From Pseudomonas fluorescens (GTDB lineage: Bacteria; Pseudomonadota; Gammaproteobacteria; Pseudomonadales; Pseudomonadaceae): DNA of 64,000 nt. The position numbers and the translations under genes were made by a program. Below are positions 1 through 8,190 of the stretch, in pieces. The notes beneath the pieces were generated by a model. It had not been told where the DNA came from, did no database searches, and worked only from the letters and a program-made list of their open reading frames with translations. The stretch is taken from NCBI RefSeq assembly GCF_902497895.1, contig NZ_CABVHQ010000033.1, positions 1 through 64,000 of the forward strand. The letters run 5' to 3'. Each line of letters opens with the position of its first letter. Position 1 is the first letter of the stretch.

Positions 1-166
1 TACACCGCTTTCGACCGAGTGGATCGAATCATTAATAGGGCCAAACAACACGACCTTATCAACTCCTTCTGGGCCTCGATGAACTGAAGCAACTCGCTGC
101 CGAAAACTGCGTAACTCTTTGTTTACCAAGGAGTTTTCCGTTTCGACTGCGCCGGAAGTGGGGCGA
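1..166 (-). other. rRNA operon 5' leader (partial)
   Basis: Transcribed leader downstream of the promoter at 167-194, running off the left end. No protein gene is supported here. On the minus strand the sequence resembles, from memory, the region in front of 16S rRNA in fluorescent pseudomonads, including a stretch around 25-90 about a GTTCATCGAGGCCCAG motif. The rRNA genes are not in the window, so this is inferred from the promoter type and remembered leader sequence. A tRNA operon is the alternative. Confidence 0.6.
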
Positions 167-194
167 ATTATAGACTTCCAGGATCTGCCGTCAA
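167..194 (-). promoter_or_regulatory. Strong sigma-70 promoter of rRNA type
   Basis: On the minus strand a -35 TTGACG (189-194) and a perfect -10 TATAAT (167-172) are separated by 16 bases. The bases after the -10 are GC-rich (TCGCCCC), the discriminator type seen at stringently controlled rRNA and tRNA promoters. It is back to back with msrQ and fires leftwards out of the window. Confidence 0.75.
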
Positions 195-201
195 GGACTA
201 A

Positions 202-825
202 TTACACCTTTGTTGCAGAAGATGTCTTTTTAGCTGTTAACCGGGGGATTCGGCCCATGACAGGCGGGATACGCAACACTAATAGCAGCGCGCCTATAGA
301 AGCATAGATCGCCCACTCCTTCAGATCCGCCCGAACGATCCAAAGCATATGCAACAGACCAAGACCCAGAATCACATAAGCCAGGCGATGCAACTTCTTC
401 CAGCCAGCACCGAGGCGTCGCTGACTGTAACGATTGGACGTGACCGACAATGCCAGCAAACCCAGGAACCCAAGACTGCCGACTATGATGTAAGGCCGCT
501 TGCGCAACTCGACCCCCAGCTGCGACCAATCAAGCCCCAGGATAAACACCAGGTAGGCCGCCAGATGCATGACCACATAAGCAAAGCACCACAGACCCAA
601 CTGTCGGCGCACGACAATCCACCCTGCCCAACCGGTAAGCCTTTGTAGAGGCGTCATGCTCAGAGTGATCAACAACAGGGTCAGCGTACCCAATCCCAGG
701 AGATCAACCAGCACCTTCCCCGGATCCGGCCCCAGGGTGAAGACCCAGGCTTGATACAACCAGAGCAGCGGCCACACCGCCGCCACTATAAAGACGCCAA
801 TGCGCCACAACGGATAGCGCATCAA
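202..825 (-). CDS. msrQ: MsrQ, haem-binding membrane subunit of the MsrPQ methionine sulfoxide reductase
   Basis: Inner-membrane b-type cytochrome-like protein (YedZ/MsrQ, ferric reductase-like transmembrane family) that passes electrons from the quinone pool to periplasmic MsrP for repair of oxidised methionines. The 207 residues hold about six hydrophobic helices. Histidines in VVMHLAAYL and in the KLHRLAYVILGLGLLHMLW stretch are candidate haem ligands. The length matches the family. The start overlaps the end of msrP by four bases, so the two genes form one translationally coupled operon, as usual for this pair. Confidence 0.93.
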   Translation of the reverse strand: MMRYPLWRIGVFIVAAVWPLLWLYQAWVFTLGPDPGKVLVDLLGLGTLTLLLITLSMTPLQRLTGWAGWIVVRRQLGLWCFAYVVMHLAAYLVFILGLDWSQLGVELRKRPYIIVGSLGFLGLLALSVTSNRYSQRRLGAGWKKLHRLAYVILGLGLLHMLWIVRADLKEWAIYASIGALLLVLRIPPVMGRIPRLTAKKTSSATKV

Positions 826-1835
826 TAGTTCTTCCGCAGATCCAGGCCGCTATATAAGGAAGCCACCTCATCGGAGTAGCCGTTGAACATCTGCGTCTCA
901 CGCACATTGGGACTGAACAGCCCGCTCGGCAGGCGCCGCTCGCGGGCCTGAGTCCAGCGTGGGTGATCTACCTCAGGATTGACGTTGGCGTAGAAGCCAT
1001 ACTCATCCGCCGCAATGCTCTGCCAGGTGGTTTTCGGCTGCTCGCTGACCAGGCTGATGCGCACGATGGATTTGACGCTCTTGAAGCCGTATTTCCACGG
1101 TACCACCAGACGCAACGGCGCACCGTTCTGATTAGGCAGCTCGCGGCCGTACATACCCACGGCGAGAATTGCCAAAGGGTTCATCGCCTCATCCAGACGC
1201 AACCCTTCTACATAAGGCCAGTCAATCAGGGCAAAACCGGAACGCTGACCCGGCATGCTCTGGGGATCGAGAAGGGTTTCGAATCGGATGAATCTGGCCC
1301 TGGAGGTCGGCTCGACCTGCTTGAGCAACGCCGAGACGGGAAAGCCGATCCAGGGGATCACCATCGACCAGGCCTCGACGCAGCGCAGACGGTAGATCCG
1401 CTCCTCCAGCTGATAAGGCTTCATGAAGTCTTCGAGGGCATAACGCCCGGGCTTGCCGACCTCACCATCTACCACCACGCTCCACGGCTCGGTTTTCAGG
1501 GTACCGGCGTTTTGTGCCGGGTCACCTTTATCCGTGCCGAACTCATAGAAGTTGTTGTAGTGGGTCGCGTCCTTGAATGGGGTGATCGCCTCATCCTTGA
1601 CCGTGACAGCCTGCCATCGGGTTGTCGGCAGTTTCTCGGTGAACCAGGCCGGCGCCTTGCCCGGTTCGACATCGGCATAACGTGCGGCAGTATCGGCATT
1701 TGCCCAGCGCGGCAGACCGCTGACCGCCAGCGCAGTCATCGCGCCGCCCAGCACACTGCGACGAGAATAGTAGAGGGATTGCGGGGTGACATCCGACTCC
1801 AGGCAGTCGGACGACTTGGGCAACTTGATTAACAT
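822..1835 (-). CDS. msrP: MsrP, periplasmic molybdoenzyme methionine sulfoxide reductase
   Basis: Catalytic subunit of MsrPQ (YedY family), which reduces methionine sulfoxide in periplasmic proteins. A twin-arginine signal (SRRSVLGG, arginines about residues 25-26) shows export of the folded molybdopterin protein. The molybdenum-ligating cysteine is in YRLRCVEAW, about Cys152. I chose the ATG at 1835, giving 338 residues, the family length. A longer in-frame extension upstream lacks family features and would bury the Tat signal. The 3' end overlaps msrQ. Confidence 0.93.
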   Translation of the reverse strand: MLIKLPKSSDCLESDVTPQSLYYSRRSVLGGAMTALAVSGLPRWANADTAARYADVEPGKAPAWFTEKLPTTRWQAVTVKDEAITPFKDATHYNNFYEFGTDKGDPAQNAGTLKTEPWSVVVDGEVGKPGRYALEDFMKPYQLEERIYRLRCVEAWSMVIPWIGFPVSALLKQVEPTSRARFIRFETLLDPQSMPGQRSGFALIDWPYVEGLRLDEAMNPLAILAVGMYGRELPNQNGAPLRLVVPWKYGFKSVKSIVRISLVSEQPKTTWQSIAADEYGFYANVNPEVDHPRWTQARERRLPSGLFSPNVRETQMFNGYSDEVASLYSGLDLRKNY

Positions 1836-1893
1836 GACAACTCCGCAGCATTGGAGGACAGATGCACCCATAGACTGCGGAGTATGAGGGAAA

Positions 1894-2754
1894 TCAGGCG
1901 TTCTTGTGCCGACGAAGTCGTAACAGATATTGCACCGGACCGGAGGCTGCATAGGCGAGGAAAACCAGCAGCAGAATGCGCGGTGGATCACTGAATACGA
2001 CGGCAAACACCAGGACCACGGCGAGGATCGCCACGAAAGGCACACGCCCCTTCAGGTCAAGCTCCTTGAAGCTGTTGTACTTGATGTTGCTGACCATCAG
2101 CATGCCGGCAGCAGCCACCATCAGCGCCACCAGGAAGGACATCTTGGAACCCTGGATGCCGTAGTCGCTGAACGCCCAGACAATCCCGGCCACTACACCT
2201 GCCGCGGCCGGACTGGCCAGACCGATGAAATAACGCTTGTCTGCGGTCCCCACCTGAGTATTGAAACGCGCCAGACGCAACGCCGCGCCCGCCACATAGA
2301 TGAAAGCCACCATCCAGCCTACTTTGCCCATATCCCCCAAGGCCCAGCCAAATGCCAGTAACGCGGGTGCGACCCCAAAGGCGACCATATCGGACAACGA
2401 GTCATATTCAGCGCCGAAGGCGCTCTGGGTGTTGGTCATCCGGGCAACGCGACCATCCAGCCCGTCAAGCACCATGGCGACAAAGATCGCGATCGCAGCA
2501 AAAGCAAAATACTTGCTCGCGCTGACCGCGTCACCGGCACTCAAGGCACTTTGAGCGCTCATGGAGCTGATGATGGAGTAGAACCCTGCGAACAGGTTCG
2601 CGGTGGTAAACAGATTCGGCAGAAGATAGATACCACGATGCCGGACTTTACGGCCTTCAGCGTCATGTCCTTCTTCGACATGCTCATCGATCGGTAGCAG
2701 GCTTTCGGCGTCAGAGGCCTTGTTTGGCTCTTCGGGACGTTCGCTCATGGACAT
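1894..2754 (-). CDS. pssA: CDP-diacylglycerol--serine O-phosphatidyltransferase
   Basis: Makes phosphatidylserine from CDP-diacylglycerol and L-serine, the committed step to phosphatidylethanolamine, at the inner membrane. The CDP-alcohol phosphotransferase motif is complete: DGRVAR, then GAEYDSLSD with the paired aspartates. The 286 residues carry several hydrophobic helices after a charged N-terminal tail of about 40 residues. This is the membrane-integrated type II enzyme, not the phospholipase-D-like type of E. coli. It lies downstream of ilvC in the same direction, but a terminator at 2851-2876 separates them. Confidence 0.93.
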   Translation of the reverse strand: MSMSERPEEPNKASDAESLLPIDEHVEEGHDAEGRKVRHRGIYLLPNLFTTANLFAGFYSIISSMSAQSALSAGDAVSASKYFAFAAIAIFVAMVLDGLDGRVARMTNTQSAFGAEYDSLSDMVAFGVAPALLAFGWALGDMGKVGWMVAFIYVAGAALRLARFNTQVGTADKRYFIGLASPAAAGVVAGIVWAFSDYGIQGSKMSFLVALMVAAAGMLMVSNIKYNSFKELDLKGRVPFVAILAVVLVFAVVFSDPPRILLLVFLAYAASGPVQYLLRLRRHKNA

Positions 2755-2850
2755 TACCTTGCAACGGTGTGGAGAGTTTCGACAGGGGTCTGCGACGAGG
2801 GTTCGCGCGGAAACGATCCAGCTTTATACCAGAACCTGTCTGCCCAAACG

Positions 2851-2876
2851 AAAAAACGCGGCCTAAGCCGCGTTTT
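2851..2876 (-). terminator. Intrinsic terminator after ilvC
   Basis: CGCGGC (2857-2862) pairs with GCCGCG (2867-2872) around a four-base loop. On the minus strand it is followed by six Ts. It lies 18 bases past the ilvC stop. The run of T on the plus side makes it potentially bidirectional. Confidence 0.8.
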
Positions 2877-2893
2877 CTCTTCAAGGCCGGAAC

Positions 2894-3910
2894 TTAGTTC
2901 TTGGCTTTGTCGACGATTTTGTTGGCACCGATCCACGGCATCATCGAGCGCAGTTGCTCGCCGATGATTTCGATACCGTGAGCGGCGTTGTTACGACGCT
3001 TGGCGGTCATCGATGGGTAGCCGGTAGCACCTTCGCTGATGAACATCTTGGCGTACTCACCGTCCTGAATGCGTTTCAGGGCGTTGCGCATGGCCTGACG
3101 GGATTCGGCGTTGATCACTTCCGGGCCCGTCACGTACTCGCCGTATTCAGCGTTGTTGGAGATCGAGTAGTTCATGTTGGCGATACCGCCTTCGTACATG
3201 AGGTCAACGATCAGTTTCAGTTCGTGCAGGCATTCGAAGTAGGCCATTTCTGGCGCGTAGCCAGCTTCAACCAGGGTTTCGAAACCGGCTTTGACCAGTT
3301 CAACGGTACCGCCGCACAGAACGGCTTGTTCGCCGAACAGGTCGGTTTCGGTCTCGTCCTTGAAGGTGGTTTCGATGATGCCGGTACGACCGCCACCAAC
3401 GCCGGCAGCGTAGGACAGCGCAACGTTTTTGGCGTTGCCGGAAGCATCCTGGTAGATAGCGATCAGGTCAGGGATACCGCCGCCTTTGACGAACTCGGAA
3501 CGCACGGTGTGACCTGGAGCTTTCGGCGCGATCATGATCACGTCGAGGTCAGCGCGCGGCACTACCTGGTTGTAGTGGATCGCGAAGCCATGGGAGAAGG
3601 CCAGGGTTGCGCCCTTCTTGATGTTCGGCTCGATTTCGTCTTTGTACAGCGCGGACTGGAACTCGTCCGGGGTCAGGATCATGACCAGGTCGGCAGCGGC
3701 AACAGCGCTGGCAACGTCGGTCACTTTCAGGCCGTGAGCTTCGGCCTTGGCAACGGTTGCCGAGCCTTTGCGCAGGCCGACAGTGACGTCAACGCCGGAA
3801 TCTTTCAGGTTGCAAGCTTGTGCGTGACCTTGGGAGCCATAACCGATGATGGCTACTTTCTTGCCCTGGATGATCGACAGGTCGCAGTCTTTTTCGTAAT
3901 AAACTTTCAT
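2894..3910 (-). CDS. ilvC: Ketol-acid reductoisomerase (NADP+)
   Basis: Second common step of valine, leucine and isoleucine synthesis: isomerisation and NADPH reduction of acetolactate or acetohydroxybutyrate. The N-terminal Rossmann motif GYGSQGHA and the NADPH-phosphate loop RKGS (about residues 48-51) are visible. The acid residues of the Mg2+ site are in the C-terminal helical domain (DLFGEQAVLCGG region). At 338 residues it is the short class I enzyme. It follows ilvN by 49 bases in the same direction, so ilvBNC likely forms one operon. Confidence 0.97.
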   Translation of the reverse strand: MKVYYEKDCDLSIIQGKKVAIIGYGSQGHAQACNLKDSGVDVTVGLRKGSATVAKAEAHGLKVTDVASAVAAADLVMILTPDEFQSALYKDEIEPNIKKGATLAFSHGFAIHYNQVVPRADLDVIMIAPKAPGHTVRSEFVKGGGIPDLIAIYQDASGNAKNVALSYAAGVGGGRTGIIETTFKDETETDLFGEQAVLCGGTVELVKAGFETLVEAGYAPEMAYFECLHELKLIVDLMYEGGIANMNYSISNNAEYGEYVTGPEVINAESRQAMRNALKRIQDGEYAKMFISEGATGYPSMTAKRRNNAAHGIEIIGEQLRSMMPWIGANKIVDKAKN

Positions 3911-3959
3911 GAAATTTCCCCTATATATCCAGGCCGTTCAGGCCATTCGCTAATTTGGT

Positions 3960-4451
3960 TTAGATGCTCAGCACTTTGTCGCCACGGGCAATCCCGGTGA
4001 CGCCACTGCGTACGGTTTCCAGTATCGCGGCCGTGCCGATAGACTGAATGAAGCTGTCGAGTTTGTCGCTGGTACCGGTCAGTTGAACGGTATATACGCT
4101 GGCGCTGACATCGACGATCTGCCCACGATAAATATCGGTAGTGCGCTTGATCTCGGCGCGCTGGGCGCCGGTGGCCTTGACCTTGACCAGCATCAGTTCG
4201 CGCTCGATATGAGCACTTTCCGACAGGTCGACCAGCTTGACCACTTCGATCAGCTTGTTCAGGTTCTTGGTGATCTGTTCGATCACTTCATCGTGCCCCA
4301 CGGTGGTCAGCGTCAGACGCGACAGGGTCGGGTCTTCGGTCGGCGCCACGGTCAGGCTTTCGATGTTGTAGTTACGCTGCGAAAACAGGCCAACAACGCG
4401 AGACAAGGCGCCCGGTTCGTTTTCCAGAAGCAAGGAGATAATGTGCCGCAT
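3960..4451 (-). CDS. ilvN: Acetolactate synthase small (regulatory) subunit
   Basis: Regulatory subunit of acetohydroxyacid synthase, conferring valine feedback inhibition on the IlvB partner. An N-terminal ACT domain begins directly at MRHIISLLLENEPGALSRVVGLF, with a C-terminal ALS_ss domain. I start it at ATG 4451 (163 residues), two bases after the ilvB stop. A ten-codon upstream extension would run into ilvB and precede the ACT fold. The tight spacing indicates translational coupling with the large subunit. Confidence 0.95.
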   Translation of the reverse strand: MRHIISLLLENEPGALSRVVGLFSQRNYNIESLTVAPTEDPTLSRLTLTTVGHDEVIEQITKNLNKLIEVVKLVDLSESAHIERELMLVKVKATGAQRAEIKRTTDIYRGQIVDVSASVYTVQLTGTSDKLDSFIQSIGTAAILETVRSGVTGIARGDKVLSI

Positions 4452-4453
4452 GA

Positions 4454-6178
4454 TTAAGTACGCTCCGTCTTGCTCAGCCACATATCGCGCATCGAGCCGT
4501 CTTTGATCTGCATCGGGTAGACGTGCTCGCTGGTGTCGACCGAAATATCGAGCACCACCAGGCGATCCTTCAGGGCAAACGCCTCCTCCATCTTCGACTT
4601 CAAGTCTTTCGAGTCGGTGATGCGCACGCCGACGTGACCATAGGCCTCTGCCAGCTTGACGAAGTCAGGCAGCGACTCCATGTAGGAGTGCGAGTGACGG
4701 CTGCCGTAACTCATGTCTTGCCACTGGCGAACCATACCCAGAACACCGTTGTTCAGGATGACGATTTTTACCGGCAAACCATATTGCAGACAGGTGGACA
4801 GTTCCTGAATGTTCATCTGGATACTGCCCTCGCCCGTCACGCAGACGACGTCGGCATCCGGGAAGCTCAACTTGATGCCCATGGCCGCCGGGAAACCGAA
4901 GCCCATCGTGCCCAGGCCACCGGAGTTGATCCAGCGGTTAGGCTTGTCGAACCGGTAGTACTGCGCCGCGAACATCTGGTGCTGACCCACGTCGGACGTG
5001 ATGTAGGCATCGCCCTTGGTCACTTCGCTGAGGGTTTCGATCACGGTCTGCGGCTTGATGATGCTGCCGTCGCCCTTATCGTAAGGGAACAGGCCACGAT
5101 CACCGCGCCACTCCTCGACCTGCTTCCACCAGCTGGCAACGGACTCCTTGTTCGGGGTCTCGCCGATTTCCTTGAGGGTCGCGACCATTTCGGTCAGGAC
5201 ACTCTCGACCGGACCCACGATAGGCACATCTGCCTTGATGGTCTTGGAGATCGAAGCGGGGTCGATGTCGATGTGAATGATCTTGGCATTCGGACAGAAC
5301 TTGGCCGGGCCGTTGATCACCCGATCATCGAAACGCGCACCGACCGCCAGGATCACGTCGGCATGGTGCATGGCGAGGTTGGCGGTGTAGCTCCCGTGCA
5401 TGCCGAGCATGCCGATGAACTGCCGATCAGTGCCAGGGTATGCACCCAGGCCCATCAACGTATTGGTCACTGGCAGGTTGAGCATTTGCGCCAATTCGGT
5501 CAGCGGTGCGGAACCGCCGCCCAGAATCACCCCACCGCCCGCATAAAGCACCGGACGCTTGGCCGCCAGCAGCATTTCTGCGGCTTTGCGGATTTGCCCG
5601 GAGTGCCCGCGAACGGCCGGGCTGTAGGAACGCAGCTTGGCTTTTTTCGGGAAGATGTATTCGAACTTCTCGGCCGGGTTGGTCATGTCTTTCGGGATAT
5701 CGACCACGACCGGACCAGGACGACCGGATTGCGCCAGGTAGAACGCTTTCTTCATGACTTCCGGGATTTCCGACGCATGCTTGATCATGAAGCTGTGTTT
5801 CACGATCGGCCGGGAGATACCGATCATGTCGGTTTCCTGGAATGCATCGGTGCCCACCATGGTGCTAGGCACCTGGCCGGAAATGATCACCATCGGAATG
5901 GAGTCCATGTAGGCCGTGGCAATACCGGTGATGGCGTTGGTCGCGCCCGGGCCGGAGGTCACCAGTACCACACCGGCTTTACCGGTGGCACGAGCGTAGC
6001 CGTCAGCCATATGGGTCGCGGCCTGTTCGTGACGAACCAGGATGTGGGTCACTTCCGGTTCTTTGAACAGCGCATCGTAAACATGAAGAAGAGCACCACC
6101 CGGGTACCCGTAGATATATTTGACGCCTTCGTCACGCAAAAAGCGGACGAGCATCTCACCGCCAGATAAAAGCTCCAC
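4454..6178 (-). CDS. ilvB: Acetolactate synthase large (catalytic) subunit
   Basis: Thiamine-diphosphate enzyme condensing pyruvate with pyruvate or 2-ketobutyrate, the first step of branched-chain amino acid synthesis. Visible: the catalytic glutamate in VRHEQAATHMADGYARATG (about residue 47) and the ThDP/Mg2+ motif as GEGSIQMN with a distal asparagine pair. The start is GTG at 6178 (574 residues): AGAGGTG sits about 8 bases upstream, whereas GTG at 6187 overlaps that ribosome-binding site. Pseudomonas usually names it ilvI or ilvB. It heads the ilvBNC cluster. Confidence 0.95.
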   Translation of the reverse strand: MELLSGGEMLVRFLRDEGVKYIYGYPGGALLHVYDALFKEPEVTHILVRHEQAATHMADGYARATGKAGVVLVTSGPGATNAITGIATAYMDSIPMVIISGQVPSTMVGTDAFQETDMIGISRPIVKHSFMIKHASEIPEVMKKAFYLAQSGRPGPVVVDIPKDMTNPAEKFEYIFPKKAKLRSYSPAVRGHSGQIRKAAEMLLAAKRPVLYAGGGVILGGGSAPLTELAQMLNLPVTNTLMGLGAYPGTDRQFIGMLGMHGSYTANLAMHHADVILAVGARFDDRVINGPAKFCPNAKIIHIDIDPASISKTIKADVPIVGPVESVLTEMVATLKEIGETPNKESVASWWKQVEEWRGDRGLFPYDKGDGSIIKPQTVIETLSEVTKGDAYITSDVGQHQMFAAQYYRFDKPNRWINSGGLGTMGFGFPAAMGIKLSFPDADVVCVTGEGSIQMNIQELSTCLQYGLPVKIVILNNGVLGMVRQWQDMSYGSRHSHSYMESLPDFVKLAEAYGHVGVRITDSKDLKSKMEEAFALKDRLVVLDISVDTSEHVYPMQIKDGSMRDMWLSKTERT

Positions 6179-6578
6179 GTTGTTCACCTCTAAAACGCCA
6201 GAATACCGTCCACTGAAAAGGGAACGGGTCTTAATAGGTTTACTGCTTGGCAGAGCATGAGCGACGGTGGTCGCCGACTACGTCAGCACTGACTGAGCAA
6301 GTATTGGGAGCTCCCCAAGTGTTGCGGGGGTTTCCCACCCAGCGCGAGGTAACGCGTTGCGGGTGTAACAGGTCGGCGCGGATGTGCACCTCATGATCTA
6401 CTGAGCGGGTCTGCTTCTGGCAGTCCCTCTACAGCGGACTTTGGATTCTTCTGTTTCGCCCCCTCCAAGTCAAGTCGTCAAATGCTTTATTCGAACTAAG
6501 CGCATGAGAAAGCAAGAAAAAACCTCTAAACAGCATCTGTGTTAGCTTCAATTGCGCAACCCATGACAAGGAAATGGC
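6179..6578 (-). promoter_or_regulatory. ilvB upstream region
   Basis: A 400-base region between divergent ilvB and the DUF4124 gene, with no convincing gene. It holds a near-palindrome, TTGGGAGCTCCCCAA (6304-6318; inner ten bases 6306-6315 perfect), a possible operator, and a small GCGAC/GTCGC stem near 6260-6275. A 38-codon reading frame (6394 down to 6278, minus) is rich in Leu/Ile/Val in its last third but has no ribosome-binding site and no following intrinsic terminator, so attenuation is not supported. Confidence 0.4.
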
Positions 6579-6998
6579 ATGCGAACGTTTTTCTTCACTG
6601 CGAGCCTGCTGATTGGCCTGAGCCCTTTGTGCATGGCCGCTCAGATCTACAAATGGGTCGACGCTCAAGGCGTTACCCACTTTGATGCACAACCGCCCCA
6701 AGGCCAGGAAGCCACCACAGTGACGCCTTCCCCGCCCCCCGGCAAACCGACCGCAGCGCCGCGCAGCAGCGCCATCGGCGATCAACAAGCCATCGACAAC
6801 AAAGTGAAAAAGCAGGTTGCCGAGCAGGAAGCCCGGTTAAAGGCGTTCTGTGAGCAGGCCCGAACCAATCTGGCTCAACTGCAGAACAATCCACGACTAC
6901 GGGAGGAGGTCGACGGTGGGATGCGCCGCCTGACCGACGAACAACGTCAGGATCGCCTCACCGAGGCACAGAAACAGATTGCGGATAACTGCCAGTAG
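6579..6998 (+). CDS. DUF4124 domain-containing exported protein
   Basis: A 139-residue protein of unknown function. An N-terminal signal peptide ends at about CMAA (residue 20) and is followed at once by the DUF4124 signature QIYKWVDAQGVTHFDAQPP. The middle is a proline-rich linker (about residues 45-60), then a charged, probably helical C-terminal half rich in Gln, Glu and Arg. DUF4124 proteins are common small periplasmic proteins in Pseudomonas. It is transcribed divergently from ilvB and followed by a REPIN. Confidence 0.85.
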   Translation: MRTFFFTASLLIGLSPLCMAAQIYKWVDAQGVTHFDAQPPQGQEATTVTPSPPPGKPTAAPRSSAIGDQQAIDNKVKKQVAEQEARLKAFCEQARTNLAQLQNNPRLREEVDGGMRRLTDEQRQDRLTEAQKQIADNCQ

Positions 6999-7002
6999 GT
7001 AC

Positions 7003-7096
7003 CTGTAGGAGCCGAGCTTGCTCGCGATGACGGCCTGACATTCAAAAGATATGTTGAACGTTACACCGCTATCGCGAGCAAGCTCGGCTCCTACCA
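7003..7096. repeat. REPIN (paired inverted REP sequences)
   Basis: Two REP arms in inverted orientation: GTAGGAGCCGAGCTTGCTCG on the left and its complement ending at about 7096, with a 45-base spacer. Such REP doublets are dispersed through Pseudomonas intergenic regions and are mobilised in trans by RAYT transposases. It lies between the convergent DUF4124 and yqcC genes. Confidence 0.85.
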
Positions 7097-7107
7097 GGGT
7101 TCGGGGG

Positions 7108-7443
7108 TCAGCGGGAGGCGGTGATCAGCAGATCGAATTCCTTGAGCAGGATCTGCAACTGCCGATCCTTGCCCTGGACATTTCGGGCCGCGAAGACCAT
7201 TTCGGCCATCTCCTGAATACCCGAAACGTTGGGCAGCGGTAGATCGTTTTGCAGAATCGCTTTCATCCGCGGCAGAAAGATCCATTGCAGCCATTGCTCG
7301 AAGTCCAGGGTATCGATCGAGAAGGGTTCGACGCTGTTTAGAGCTTCTGCCGATGGCGAGACTTCGTCCCACCAACCCTGCACCCGCAGTTCACGCTCGA
7401 TCAACAGCAGCTGCTCGGCGATCTTCGGAAAGCGTGCATCCAT
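7108..7443 (-). CDS. yqcC: YqcC family protein (DUF446)
   Basis: A 111-residue cytoplasmic all-helical protein of unknown function, recognised by WWDEVSPSAEALNSVEPFSIDTLDFEQWLQWIFLPRMKAIL, the family core. In gamma-proteobacteria yqcC often sits next to the pseudouridine synthase gene truC; that gene is absent here. Its start overlaps the stop of the upstream lipoprotein gene by one base (TGATG), so it is the last gene of the mrcB-lipoprotein-yqcC operon. Confidence 0.85.
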   Translation of the reverse strand: MDARFPKIAEQLLLIERELRVQGWWDEVSPSAEALNSVEPFSIDTLDFEQWLQWIFLPRMKAILQNDLPLPNVSGIQEMAEMVFAARNVQGKDRQLQILLKEFDLLITASR

Positions 7444-8174
7444 CAGAGACTTACCTTGGCCTTCTGCCGGGCCAGAGCGGCACCCGCCGAATCACCCTGC
7501 TTCTCCCGCGCCTGAGCGATCAAGCCCCACAGGCTTGCCTGAAGGGCCGGGCGACCGTTGGCGAAGCTCAACCCGCGACGAGCGAACTGCTCGGCTTGCG
7601 CTGCATCGCCCTGGGCCATGCGCACCTGCGCCAAACGGTAGAGCACTTGGGGTTCGCGCGGGGCGACACGCTGGGCACGCTCCAGGCTGGAGGAAGCGCC
7701 GTTCAGGTCGCCGCTCGCCTGTTGTTGCTGCGCAGTGGTCAGCAAGGCCAGTACCGGACCGTCCAGTTGTTCGTCGGCCGACAGACCGCCGGAGCTCGCG
7801 GAAGGAATCCCGCTCGGTGTCGACGGCATGTTGTAGGTGCCCTGATTGATCGGCGCCGACTGAACCGGCGCAGTATTCATCGGCCCGGAAGTGATCGGCC
7901 CAGGGGTAATGGGTGCAGTGCTGATCGGTGCCGAAGCGGCTGCAGCGCCACCCGGAATCATCACCGTCACGCCTTCGCCTTGCGGGATGGCTTGAGTCTG
8001 GGCTTGTGTCGGACGCTGTACGGTCGTCTGACGGGAGCCACCATTGGCCTGGATCCGCTCACTGTTGGAAACGGCACTGCCGGAGTCCACCACCGGGATC
8101 GAACCGCGCTGCACGCTGGCGCAACCATTGAGCAAAGCCAGAGCTGTAATAGCTGGTATCCACCACTTGTTCAC
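7443..8174 (-). CDS. TPR-containing outer-membrane lipoprotein
   Basis: A 243-residue putative lipoprotein: a short signal peptide ends in the lipobox LNGC (Cys about 18). Next comes a long low-complexity linker of Pro/Ala/Ile/Thr-rich imperfect repeats of the ITPGPITSGP type (about residues 75-120). The C-terminal 110 residues look like tetratricopeptide repeats (LALLTTAQQQQASGDLNGASSSLERA and following). It lies 16 bases downstream of mrcB. Lipoproteins beside PBP1B suggest, by inference only, a role in peptidoglycan synthase activation; it is not recognisably LpoB. Confidence 0.75.
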   Translation of the reverse strand: MNKWWIPAITALALLNGCASVQRGSIPVVDSGSAVSNSERIQANGGSRQTTVQRPTQAQTQAIPQGEGVTVMIPGGAAAASAPISTAPITPGPITSGPMNTAPVQSAPINQGTYNMPSTPSGIPSASSGGLSADEQLDGPVLALLTTAQQQQASGDLNGASSSLERAQRVAPREPQVLYRLAQVRMAQGDAAQAEQFARRGLSFANGRPALQASLWGLIAQAREKQGDSAGAALARQKAKVSL

Positions 8175-8190
8175 TTCAAAACCTCTTCGC

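Noticed and set aside
6278..6394. 38-codon leader peptide with several Leu/Ile/Val codons before ilvB
   Set aside because: No ribosome-binding site, no uninterrupted run of branched-chain codons, and no intrinsic terminator after it. Attenuation is not supported.
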